Shown: positions 55,543 through 62,652 of the stretch, one piece after another
Layout of the letters: each line of letters begins with the position of its first letter
Position numbering within the stretch: position 1 is the stretch's first letter
Origin: Caldicellulosiruptor obsidiansis OB47
GTDB lineage: Bacteria > Bacillota > Thermoanaerobacteria > Caldicellulosiruptorales > Caldicellulosiruptoraceae
Length of the DNA: 64,000 nt
Assembly (NCBI RefSeq): GCF_000145215.1
Contig: NC_014392.1
Coordinates: 1,868,001-1,932,000, forward strand
Direction of reading: 5' to 3'
Program-made: the position numbers and the translations under genes
The notes under the pieces: model-generated
Told to the model about the DNA's origin: nothing
Database searches by the model: none
What the model saw: only the letters and a program-made list of their open reading frames with translations

Positions 55543-57237
55543 ATGAAAGAAATATCTAATAATATGTCAAATTCAAGCTTGTATTCCTTAGAAGCGGAAG
55601 AAGCAGAAAAAGCAGTTGTCGGTTCGATGATAATTAACCAAGATGTGATACAGGAAGTTGAAAAAGTTTTAAGCAAAGAAGACTTTTATAATGCCAATCT
55701 TAGTATAATTTTTGAAGCAATTATAAGCCTTTACAAAAGCAAAAGCCCTGTAGATATAATCACAGTTACAGAAGAACTGAAAAAGAGAAACCTTTTAGAA
55801 GTTGTTGGTGGGCAGGAGTATTTGACTAATATTATGTTTGATGTACCTACAACAGCTAATGTAATGTATTACGCAAAAGTTGTAAAACAAAAATCAATAT
55901 TAAGGAGAGCAATAAAGAAAAGTGAACTACTTTTGAACACGTTACAAACTGGCGACATAAAGCAAGCTAAGCATCTTTTATTGGATTTGACAAATGAAAC
56001 AAGTTTTATCGAAAACGAACAATATGAAAGTCTCAAGGTTCTGAGTATTTCTGAAGCTGCAGAAAATGATAGACGACAAGGAACAAATCTTTGGCTTGTA
56101 CAAAATTTTATACCAGAAAAAGGTCTTGTGATTTTTTCAGGAAGACCTAAGCATGGTAAAACCACTGTGTTATATAAAATTATCTCTGATATCGTTTCAG
56201 ACAGACCATGTTTTGGTCGAATTACAAAAAGTACAAAGGTCTTGTGGCTAACATTTGAGAACTCTTATTCCTCAGTTGAAGAAGGACTTTTGAACCACAA
56301 TTGTTTAAACATCAATAACATCCTCACAATAGACTTATCAAACCAAAAAGAAATGTTGAACGTCGAAACATTAGTAAAAATAGCAAAGAAAAATGATTGT
56401 AATTTAATAATATTGGAACCAATGACAAGTTTGAGCGAATTAGCTAAACTTGGACAGGCAAATAAACTCTCTTATGAGGCTATATATGCTACTCTAATAC
56501 CGATAATGCAGACCATGAAAAAAGAAGGTCTTTGCTTTATCGGGGTAAGACACAGTAGTAAAGGTAAAGGAACTTTGAACGATATCACCGATGTTATAGA
56601 TGCACCGATGGGTTCCACAGCTTTTTCAGCAGCTGCTGACGCATTAATTGGTTTTGGATTGCCACCAAACGCTGAAAAAAGTACTCAGCGTCGCATTATG
56701 GCAATAGGACGCGATGTTCAGCTTGATTGTTTGTTGGAGTATGATATTGAAAAAGGTTGCTACACTGAGTTAGGCGAAATGATAATTGAAAAGCAATTAT
56801 CAGACCTTGAAAACAAAGTCTATAAATATCTAAAGAACAATACAGCAGCTACTCCAAAGGAGATTGCTAAGAATACAGGCTTAAACCAAGGAAGTATTAG
56901 AAGTGCTTTACATCGATTAGTTGAAAAAGGATTAGTTATAAAAATTTCAAGTTATTATTCATTGCCCGCTAATAACAACCATGAAAATAATAATAATTCT
57001 GCAACAGTTGCAACACTTGCAACAGTTGCAACACTTGCAACACTTGCAACAGATGCAACAGTGGTCAAAAGAGATAAACTGTTGCAAGGTGTTGCAGATG
57101 CTTTGCAACACTCAGAAAATGAGATTTTACAAGGGTTTGAAGAGGATAAAACATATAGCGTTGCAAACGTTGCAGGTGTTGCAAAAACAGAAGACGATAT
57201 GACATATGAAGAAATAAAACAAAAAATTAAAAAATAG
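55543..57237 (+). CDS. Replication protein: DnaB N-terminal domain plus RepA-like ATPase and winged helix
   Basis: 564 residues. Residues of about 12-115 resemble the DnaB helicase N-terminal domain (EAEKAVVGSMIINQDVIQEV, SKSPVDIITVTEEL). An AAA_25/RepA-type ATPase follows: Walker A FSGRPKHGKTTVLYKI, Walker B LIILEPMTSLSELAK, then IGVRHSSKGKG. At about 425-470 a winged helix (TPKEIAKNTGLNQGSIRSALHRL) could bind DNA. The tail encodes Ala-Thr-Val/Leu repeats that arise from a 9-bp DNA repeat. It probably initiates replication of the element. Confidence 0.78.
   Translation: MKEISNNMSNSSLYSLEAEEAEKAVVGSMIINQDVIQEVEKVLSKEDFYNANLSIIFEAIISLYKSKSPVDIITVTEELKKRNLLEVVGGQEYLTNIMFDVPTTANVMYYAKVVKQKSILRRAIKKSELLLNTLQTGDIKQAKHLLLDLTNETSFIENEQYESLKVLSISEAAENDRRQGTNLWLVQNFIPEKGLVIFSGRPKHGKTTVLYKIISDIVSDRPCFGRITKSTKVLWLTFENSYSSVEEGLLNHNCLNINNILTIDLSNQKEMLNVETLVKIAKKNDCNLIILEPMTSLSELAKLGQANKLSYEAIYATLIPIMQTMKKEGLCFIGVRHSSKGKGTLNDITDVIDAPMGSTAFSAAADALIGFGLPPNAEKSTQRRIMAIGRDVQLDCLLEYDIEKGCYTELGEMIIEKQLSDLENKVYKYLKNNTAATPKEIAKNTGLNQGSIRSALHRLVEKGLVIKISSYYSLPANNNHENNNNSATVATLATVATLATLATDATVVKRDKLLQGVADALQHSENEILQGFEEDKTYSVANVAGVAKTEDDMTYEEIKQKIKK
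57000..57183. repeat. Iteron-like 9-bp array inside the replication gene
   Basis: TGCAAC recurs at 57000, 57009, 57018, 57027, 57036, 57045 and 57054, a period of 9 bp (TGCAACA-S-T). Scattered copies of (G/T)TTGCA follow at 57081, 57091, 57103, 57160, 57169 and 57178. Such an array near the end of an initiator gene is a candidate replication origin, as in lambdoid O genes. Confidence 0.65.
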
Positions 57238-57285
57238 AAATTAAAAAAAACAACCAAAAATTTTATTCTATATACAATAGAAAAC

Positions 57286-57450
57286 TTGACTATAAAAGAA
57301 ATTGACAGCTTCTTAGTGCATCAGCAAATTCCTTGCTTAGGATGTGGGCAATCAATAAATTATGTGTCAGCTATTGGTGGTTATTATTGTAGCAACTGTG
57401 GAGAAACAATCACGGTAGAAGTTAAGCAACCAGTGTCAGCTTTTAACTAA
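57286..57450 (+). CDS. Small zinc ribbon peptide, in frame after the replication gene stop
   Basis: Starting from a TTG at 57286 this gives 54 residues with IPCLGCGQSINYV and YYCSNCGETITVEV, a clear CxxC/CxxC zinc ribbon. No ribosome binding site is obvious. The frame is that of the replication gene, separated only by TAG at 57235-57237 and 16 codons. It may be a separate small gene, a readthrough extension, or the lost C-terminus of that protein. Confidence 0.5.
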   Translation: MTIKEIDSFLVHQQIPCLGCGQSINYVSAIGGYYCSNCGETITVEVKQPVSAFN

Positions 57451-57598
57451 TCAACTTAGAATGTGCCTGAGCCTATGTGCCTGTGCCGTAAGAAAATTTG
57501 TAGCTTACCCATTGGGGATTTAAAATAAAATTTCAAAACATGTCAGCAATTTAAATTCAGATAAAAAACAAAATTCTTATTGAAAGGAGATGTTTTCA

Positions 57599-57772
57599 AT
57601 GTCCAAAAAGGTTGTTATTGAACTTGAAGAACTTGAATATTTTTTGGATTATTTGAACGACAAAGTTTTTGATGGTTACAAGAGAGAAACAACAAAAGCA
57701 ATTAAAGAATTTCTTGAAGATCTTAAAAAACGCAACAGACTTTCAACAGACAAACGCAACTCATATTATTAA
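57599..57772 (+). CDS. Small acidic/basic helical protein
   Basis: 57 residues from the ATG at 57599 with GAAAGGAG upstream. VVIELEELEYFLDYLND followed by TTKAIKEFLEDLKKRNRL suggests two helices. Not recognised. It begins a tight run of genes (20-bp gap to the next). Confidence 0.55.
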   Translation: MSKKVVIELEELEYFLDYLNDKVFDGYKRETTKAIKEFLEDLKKRNRLSTDKRNSYY

Positions 57773-57792
57773 ACGAAGGGAGAGGTTTTACA

Positions 57793-58272
57793 ATGCCAAA
57801 GGTAACAGTGAACATACCAAAGCCAGTCTATGACAAGCTTTGCAAGCTTGCAGTTGAAGGCAGGTCTATTGATGAGATTATAATACATGCAAGTGGAGTT
57901 TTGATTGACACCATAAGAAGAGCAACAAAAAGAAAGCTGGAGACAGCACACTGGTTTACAATTGCCTCTGCTATTGATATGGATTACAGAAAGTTTTTGA
58001 TTGCATTTTTGGACGAAGGCACAGAGCTATTCACATCAATTTACGAAAAACACAACAAAACTGGTAACATTCGAGAATGTGCTCAGACTTTGAGAGTTAT
58101 TATCTTGCTTGAATACTTAAAAGAGTGTTTGCTCAATGAAGGAATTGAAAGCTTGGTAGAACTCAGATATACTCCATTGGATGAAGAACTCAAGTTTTGG
58201 CAGGACAAAGGCTTTACAATTCCACAGACCCTTTTTTTAAAATCTAAATCAGAAAGTGAGGCGATTTATTAA
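57793..58272 (+). CDS. Uncharacterised element protein with RHH-like N-terminus
   Basis: 159 residues with GGGAGAGG before the ATG. MPKVTVNIPKPVYDKLCKLAVEG resembles the strand and first helix of ribbon-helix-helix DNA-binding proteins. The remainder is mostly helical (TLRVIILLEYLKECLLNEGIESL). Its stop overlaps the next start (TAATG). A regulatory role is a guess. Confidence 0.6.
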   Translation: MPKVTVNIPKPVYDKLCKLAVEGRSIDEIIIHASGVLIDTIRRATKRKLETAHWFTIASAIDMDYRKFLIAFLDEGTELFTSIYEKHNKTGNIRECAQTLRVIILLEYLKECLLNEGIESLVELRYTPLDEELKFWQDKGFTIPQTLFLKSKSESEAIY

Positions 58273-58574
58273 TGACAACAATTGAAAAAACTCAAATGAA
58301 CGATGTTTTTGAAAAAGTCTTTAGGCAGCTAACAGTTGAACTTGTAAACTACAGGTCTAAAGAGATTCTGAAAGACCAAGAGTATTTAAAGACCACAGGC
58401 GAAATTGATATCCTTAAGGCAAAGCTCAAAGAACTGATAAGCGAGGAAGCAAAGAAGATTTACGAAGAGATTGAAGAGCTCCAGAGTTATTTGTGTGCTA
58501 TCTATGAACTGCACGGTTACAAACAAGGTTTTAAGGATGGCGCAAAGCTGACAGCAAAGCTTTTGTTTGAGTAG
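58272..58574 (+). CDS. Uncharacterised coiled-coil phage-type small protein
   Basis: 100 residues, charged and helical (LKELISEEAKKIYEEIEEL), ending HGYKQGFKDGAKLTAKLLFE. The YKQGFKDG ending is common in small proteins of Firmicutes phages. It is translationally coupled to the gene before it. Function unknown. Confidence 0.6.
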   Translation: MTTIEKTQMNDVFEKVFRQLTVELVNYRSKEILKDQEYLKTTGEIDILKAKLKELISEEAKKIYEEIEELQSYLCAIYELHGYKQGFKDGAKLTAKLLFE

Positions 58575-58742
58575 AAGCCTGCATTTGAACCGATGGGAAG
58601 AAAAACATGTGAATATGGTAAAGCACCCTAACAAACAGGGTGTTTTTTTTATTGCAAACTCATGGCAAGCTTATGACAAAATTCGACATAAAAGCTTTTT
58701 TAGTGGTATAATCAGAATAGAACATAAGTTTGAGGTGGTAAA

Positions 58743-59228
58743 ATGTTTTGTTACGATTGGGATAGTTTGAAACGTGAATTTATACTTGGCAGTTATGGAA
58801 CCCTTAAAGAGTTTGCAGAAGCTAAAAATATAAGCTATGGACTTTTAAGAAACAAAGCAAAAGGCTGGACTCAAGAGAAAAAAGAACTAAGCAAAACCAA
58901 AAACCAGCTTATAGTTGAAAAGACACTCCAAAAGCAGATAGAAAAAGCAAGTGACTATAACACTTTACACGTTGAGTTTTGGAACAGACTGCTTGAATTG
59001 GTGTGGGAAGCTTTACATGATGATAAGACTATCAAGACCAAGGAAGGCAAGATAAACATTTATGCACTTGAAAAGTTGGCTTTGGTGGTTGAAAAGGTGC
59101 AGAAAGGACAGAGACTTGCTCTTGGACTTGATGAGAAAAAAGATGGCCACAGCGAGGAACTTCTCCAGAGAATGAGAGAAATTGTCCAAGCACTCCATCA
59201 ACCAGATGAAACTTCTGTTGTAAACTAA
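58743..59228 (+). CDS. Terminase small subunit-like protein
   Basis: 161 residues with GAGGTGG before the ATG. YDWDSLKREFILGSYGTLKEFAEAKNISYGLLRNKAKGWTQEK (in parts: WDSLKREFILGSYG, LKEFAEAKNISYGLLRNKAKGW) is the HTH start of phage small terminases, which bind packaging sites. A long helical region and an oligomerisation-like C-terminus follow. No large terminase is present; satellites often carry only the small subunit to redirect a helper's packaging. A plain HTH regulator is the alternative. Confidence 0.6.
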   Translation: MFCYDWDSLKREFILGSYGTLKEFAEAKNISYGLLRNKAKGWTQEKKELSKTKNQLIVEKTLQKQIEKASDYNTLHVEFWNRLLELVWEALHDDKTIKTKEGKINIYALEKLALVVEKVQKGQRLALGLDEKKDGHSEELLQRMREIVQALHQPDETSVVN

Positions 59229-59257
59229 GTTTGCAGCCAAAGGAGTGTTAATAACAA

Positions 59258-60190
59258 ATGGAACTTCTAATTGCCAATCAGCTTGACAATCTACATCGAC
59301 AGCTTCTAATTGCCAACAACTTAAAGCTTGTGTATCACGTTGCAAACAAGTTTATGCCATGTCCTAAGGGTTACATGTATGAAGTTGATGATTTGATTTC
59401 TGAAGGTTACTTTGGATTAGTTGTGGCAGCTAATAATTACAAACCAGAACTGGGAACACCATTTTCAAGTTATGCTTGCAAAGTTATTGAAAGCAAGATA
59501 AAAAGAAGTCTGCCAAAGTACAAATTGTCTTCTGCTATCTCTTTGGACAGTCCAGTATCAAAAGAACCAGAAGAAGATTCATCTACACTTGGAGAGATAA
59601 TCTCAGATGGTTATTCAGTTGAAAAGGAAGTTATCAGAAAAGACACTCTTGATAGGCTCCAAAGATTTTTTGATACCTTGACCGATGAGGAAAAAGAGAG
59701 GGTTTTATATTACATCTCCACAGGAAAAAATCCACCTGCCAGCGATATACTGTTTAGAAAGGCAAGAAGGAAGATAATAGCCAGAATGAGGCAAGAGCAG
59801 TTTGAGGCAGACCTTGACGACTTGACAGTATTCATATCCTGTCCAGCTGTGCATGTGGCAGCAGGCAAAGAATATTTTTCATCTCCAGTTGAAGCTGCAG
59901 TTTTGGCAAGAGAAGAGAAAAGAAAACAGCTTGAAGTTTTGTCTTGTATTCCTCAATTGGACAAGCTAAGACAATTAAAACAACAAGGTGAACAGGATAG
60001 AATGAAACTACTTGCTGCCAAGTGGGAAGTGGAAGAGTTCATAGAAAGAAATTGGGATAATCTCACAATCCACAATATTAGACTTCTCAAAGACTACTTT
60101 GTTTTTTGTCTTTCGCATTTGTCCATGGTGCAAAAGTATGGTAGCAACTACAGGGAACAAATAAAGAGAATAATAAAAAAGATGGTGTGA
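59258..60190 (+). CDS. Sigma70-region-2-like protein of the element
   Basis: 310 residues with AAAGGAG upstream. LLIANNLKLVYHVANKFM, EVDDLISEGYFGLVVAANNYKPELGTPFSSYACKVIESKIKR (in parts: VDDLISEGYFGLVVAANNY and GTPFSSYACKVIESKIKR) match sigma regions 2.1-2.4, about residues 18-90. A normal region 4 is not evident; the C-terminal 200 residues are helical and unrecognised. It may direct transcription of the element's late part, including the structured tail downstream. Confidence 0.72.
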   Translation: MELLIANQLDNLHRQLLIANNLKLVYHVANKFMPCPKGYMYEVDDLISEGYFGLVVAANNYKPELGTPFSSYACKVIESKIKRSLPKYKLSSAISLDSPVSKEPEEDSSTLGEIISDGYSVEKEVIRKDTLDRLQRFFDTLTDEEKERVLYYISTGKNPPASDILFRKARRKIIARMRQEQFEADLDDLTVFISCPAVHVAAGKEYFSSPVEAAVLAREEKRKQLEVLSCIPQLDKLRQLKQQGEQDRMKLLAAKWEVEEFIERNWDNLTIHNIRLLKDYFVFCLSHLSMVQKYGSNYREQIKRIIKKMV

Positions 60191-60204
60191 TAAAAAATAT
60201 TCTT

Positions 60205-60363
60205 GCTAAAAAAGCTAAAAAAGCTAAAAAAGTCGTGAAATTAGAGCTATCAAGGGGTTTAATATACCCCTTTTTTAGCAGGCAATGCTAAAAAAGTTAC
60301 AAGAAAAGCCTAAAACCCTTGTGGCGACTTAATTACACGTTTGCTAAAAAAGTGCTAAAAAAG
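60205..60363. repeat. GCTAAAAAA repeats after the sigma-like gene
   Basis: GCTAAAAAA occurs at 60205, 60214 and 60223 (tandem, period 9) and again at 60287, 60343 and 60354; an inverted copy lies at 60272-60280. They could be protein binding sites or iterons. Confidence 0.6.
60252..60276 (+). terminator. Terminator after the sigma-like gene
   Basis: AAGGGGT and ACCCCTT flank a 7-nt loop; TTTTTT follows. Confidence 0.85.
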
Positions 60364-60374
60364 TCTTTATACCA

Positions 60375-60488
60375 ATTGGGGGTATACAAACTTCAACTCA
60401 TCCCCCCACCTTCAAGGTAGAGCTTGCCAGTGGGGACCGGCGGGGTGGCCCTTCGAAAACCTCGGAATGGGCTTCCACACGAGGGGGG
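60375..60488. other. GC-rich hairpin block, candidate cos/pac or transfer site
   Basis: About 110 bp much richer in G and C than its surroundings. It contains GGGGACCGGCGGGGTGGCCC, a CCTCG...CGAGG hairpin and runs of C and G (CCCCCC near 60403, GGGGGG near 60484). It has no open reading frame of note. Its place after the terminase-like gene makes a packaging site plausible. Confidence 0.4.
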
Positions 60489-60719
60489 TTAAAACAAACA
60501 AAAATCGACAAAAGTTTTTATTTTGCGCAAAAAAGAAGGAAAAACATTTTTAATTGTCTAAAAACAGGCAAAATTTAGGTTGTCAAACGTGACAAAAGTA
60601 CAAATCAAGCGTGCAGTTCAAAAGTTGATGGAATAGAAGGGACGAGTTAAGTATTACTGAAGTCATCAGTAAATTTTCAAAAGGACATTTTGTGTCTTTT
60701 TGATTTTTTGGCAGAAATT

Positions 60720-61515
60720 AAAATAGAACCTCATATCACAGGACACAGGCGACGAAATTCGTTTTCTGTAGCCTTGAGAGGTATAGTCTAACTTGAAACC
60801 TCTAAAAGAACAGTTTGAATTGTTCTTTGTAAAAGACAAAAAATCAAAAGCTCAAAACGATCTTTTGAAAATCCTAAAAGCGTAGCTTTGAGTTATGTTG
60901 TTGCAAACTTGGATTTTAACAAGGGGTCGATAAGTTATCGAGGGCTAAAAAGTGTTTGAAGAACACAAAGAACAGAAGATATAAGGCTTTGACCGCAGTG
61001 GTCAAACTTTATTCTAAAGTAAAAAACTTCTCAAAAAGAGGAAATTAAAACTGCTAAGCAGCAGTCAAAATTTATTCTTGAGAAATCCAGAGATTTCGGA
61101 GTCCCTAAAAAGGCTCCAACAAACAAGGACAATAAAAAGACAGATAAGAGTAACAAGACAATGGGAAGAGATAGAAAATCTCTGGAGCTTTTATACTTGG
61201 AACCGACAGACAGGGACTTATATTGCTTTTAGATGACAATAACATGAACATGCTAAGAAATGCTAACCTTTGGAGAACGCTCTACAAGAAAATTTAAAGG
61301 GCATTCTAACTTAGAACATCCTAAAAGCAGGGTGTCGAAATTCACGACATCCTGAAAGCTATCCCGAGATTTCCGAGTCCCTAAAAAAGACGCATCTCTG
61401 ATTTGGGAAGTCATCTCATAGGGATAGGGTATTGCAAATCTCTGCTGCTTTTCAATCAGGACCGACGCGCTGGAGTTTGCATATGTGACCGCAAGTTTTC
61501 AATGTTTTTTGGGGC
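60720..61515 (+). ncRNA. Candidate large structured RNA of the element
   Basis: About 800 bp without a credible gene but dense in hairpins: AAGAACA/TGTTCTT (60807-60828), CTCAAA/TTTGAG (60850-60892), TCGATAA/TTATCGA (60927-60943), TTTGACC/GGTCAAA (60988-61006), CTGCT/AGCAG (61050-61060) and CAGGGTGTCG/CGACATCCTG (61328-61354). A structural unit occurs twice (61087-61218 and 61364-61460). CTAAAA motifs recur throughout. The plus strand is assumed from the gene direction; ends are approximate and no clear promoter or terminator was found. Confidence 0.42.
61087..61460 (+). repeat. Duplicated structural unit within the candidate RNA
   Basis: Copy 1 (61087-61208) and copy 2 (61364-61470) share GAGATTTC-N-GAGTCCCTAAAAA, then GGGAAG, then AAATCTCTG-N2-GCTTTT and GGA(A)CCGAC in the same order. 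In both copies GAGATTT can pair with AAATCTC. In copy 1 the pairing is a perfect 10 bp (CCAGAGATTT at 61087-61096, AAATCTCTGG at 61176-61185). Confidence 0.7.
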
Positions 61516-61752
61516 TTGTCTGTTCTTTGCAGGCTTGAGTTTGAACTCCAGAATTTTGAGCCAAAAAGCTACTTAGTAAAACTTAAGGTTTTGAACTTGA
61601 GTAAACTTGAGGATTACAAAAAGTTGGCAGTTGCAAGTCCAGTATTAAACATTTTTGCTAATCATACCGTTGTTTATGAGGTATGCCCAAGAATCAAGGT
61701 GGTTAATTTATATGTCCAAATCATTTTGAAGCGTTTTAGAGGCTTTTTATGA
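61516..61752 (+). CDS. Possible small protein at the right end of the element
   Basis: 78 residues from a TTG, ending IVLNIFANHTVVYEV-like (SPVLNIFANHTVVYEV), RIKVVNLYVQIILKRF. No good ribosome binding site. It may be a real small gene or chance. The stretch 61753-61974 after it holds only the CTACAGCTA repeats. Confidence 0.3.
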   Translation: MSVLCRLEFELQNFEPKSYLVKLKVLNLSKLEDYKKLAVASPVLNIFANHTVVYEVCPRIKVVNLYVQIILKRFRGFL

Positions 61753-61829
61753 GGCATTGAGACAAAAACTGTATAACACTGTGGACGTTTGCAGTATAAA
61801 GATTTTCGCAAAATATAGATAAGATTTTA

Positions 61830-61858
61830 CTACAGCTACTACAGCTACACTACAGCTA
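61830..61858. repeat. Three CTACAGCTA direct repeats near attR
   Basis: CTACAGCTA begins at 61830, 61839 and 61850, about 120 bp inside the right attachment repeat. Short direct repeats in this position resemble integrase arm or excisionase binding sites. Confidence 0.5.
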
Positions 61859-61974
61859 CCGAAATAAAAAAATGTGCTTTTTATTGAGCTGGAATAAATT
61901 TTCAAAGTTTTGCAAACAAGATATATCAAGCAATTTATGACCTGTTAAAGTTTGTAAAATAGCATTTCCTCAAT

Positions 61975-62581
61975 CTACGGATCTGAGGGTTGGGGGTTCG
62001 AGTCCTCCTGGGCGCGCCATTTATTTTCAAGGGTTTTGAGGTTTGGAATAATATCGGGCAGGTTGTTATAACACCTCTTTGATTTGAGCAAAGTCTATTA
62101 TAAGGTCTTCAAAAATACCAACCTTGACCTTGTCATTGAAGGTGTATAGTTCTGGTGGCAGGTAATCTTCGGTATCTTTGAGTCTGTATACTAAAATTGT
62201 TTGATTGTTAGGGTTAACAATCAAATATTCTTTGACTTTATACTGATTATACAGGTTCAGCTTTCTTACATAGTCGTGAGATGGATTATATTCAGATACA
62301 ACCTCAATTATCATCTCAGGAGCTCCAACACAGCCTTTATCAGTGAGTTTTTTCTTATCGCATATGATTGATATATCAGGCTGGACAACGTTGATTGCCT
62401 GTTTTTCATCCTGTCCTTCCTCAACAAGAACAACATCAAATGGAGCTGTATATACTTTGCAGGGTTTGTTGTTTTGCTTAATATAATTCCCAATGATTAG
62501 TGTAAGTTCAAAAATAATTTCTTGGTGCACTCTTGAAGGTGCATGGCTTATATCATAGATGACACCATCAATTAGCTCTAC
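61975..62581. repeat. Right attachment repeat (attR), 607 bp
   Basis: Starts with CTACGGATCTGAGGG, the 3' part of tRNA-Arg from the anticodon loop through CCA, and continues through the Uma2 gene in near-perfect identity to 53514-54120. It diverges after 62581. Confidence 0.85.
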
Positions 62582-62647
62582 TCTTGCGTTTTGTGGAAAC
62601 CCAAGATAGTCTGCATAAGTGTAAACCTTAGATATTCTTTCTTCTAT
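62066..62647 (-). pseudogene. Uma2-family gene, right copy, start codon ATA
   Basis: The C-terminal 170 or so codons are identical to the left copy at protein level. The N-terminal part (EERISKVYTYADYLGFPQNA) has clearly diverged. The codon aligned with the left start is ATA, with an in-frame TAG just before it. Either it uses ATA or a later GTG, or it is inactive. Confidence 0.7.
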
Positions 62648-62652
62648 CTAAA

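Larger units (their letters stand above)
53514..61974. mobile_element. Phage-satellite-like (PICI-like) element in tRNA-Arg, about 8.46 kb
   Basis: Bounded by direct repeats that start in the tRNA-Arg anticodon loop. Contents in order: Uma2, divergent XRE repressor and small HTH protein, DnaB-N/RepA-like replication protein with iterons, small accessory genes, terminase-small-subunit-like protein, sigma-like protein, and a structured non-coding tail. No capsid, tail, portal or large terminase genes are present, which fits a satellite that borrows a helper's particles. No integrase was found. Integrative plasmid or decayed prophage are alternatives. Confidence 0.6.

Noticed and set aside
57000-57060. 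CRISPR-like array from regular repeats
   Set aside because: The units are 9 bp with no spacers and encode part of a protein; they look like iterons. No CRISPR repeats or cas genes were seen in the window.
57590-57601. Earlier ATG (57590) for the small gene at 57599
   Set aside because: It lies directly against the AAAGGAG site; the ATG at 57599 has normal spacing.
60181-60300. Lysine-rich peptide AKKAKKAKK after the sigma-like gene
   Set aside because: The frame has no start signal, ends soon and is crossed by a strong terminator; the repeat is better read as DNA motifs.
60677-60708. AAAAGGACA...TGTCTTTT hairpin with T-run as a promoter-side signal of the RNA
   Set aside because: It looks like a terminator, but its relation to the candidate RNA cannot be settled, so it is not listed as a feature.
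53514-61974. Complete prophage
   Set aside because: Portal, capsid, large terminase, tail and lysis genes are all missing in this 8.5 kb.
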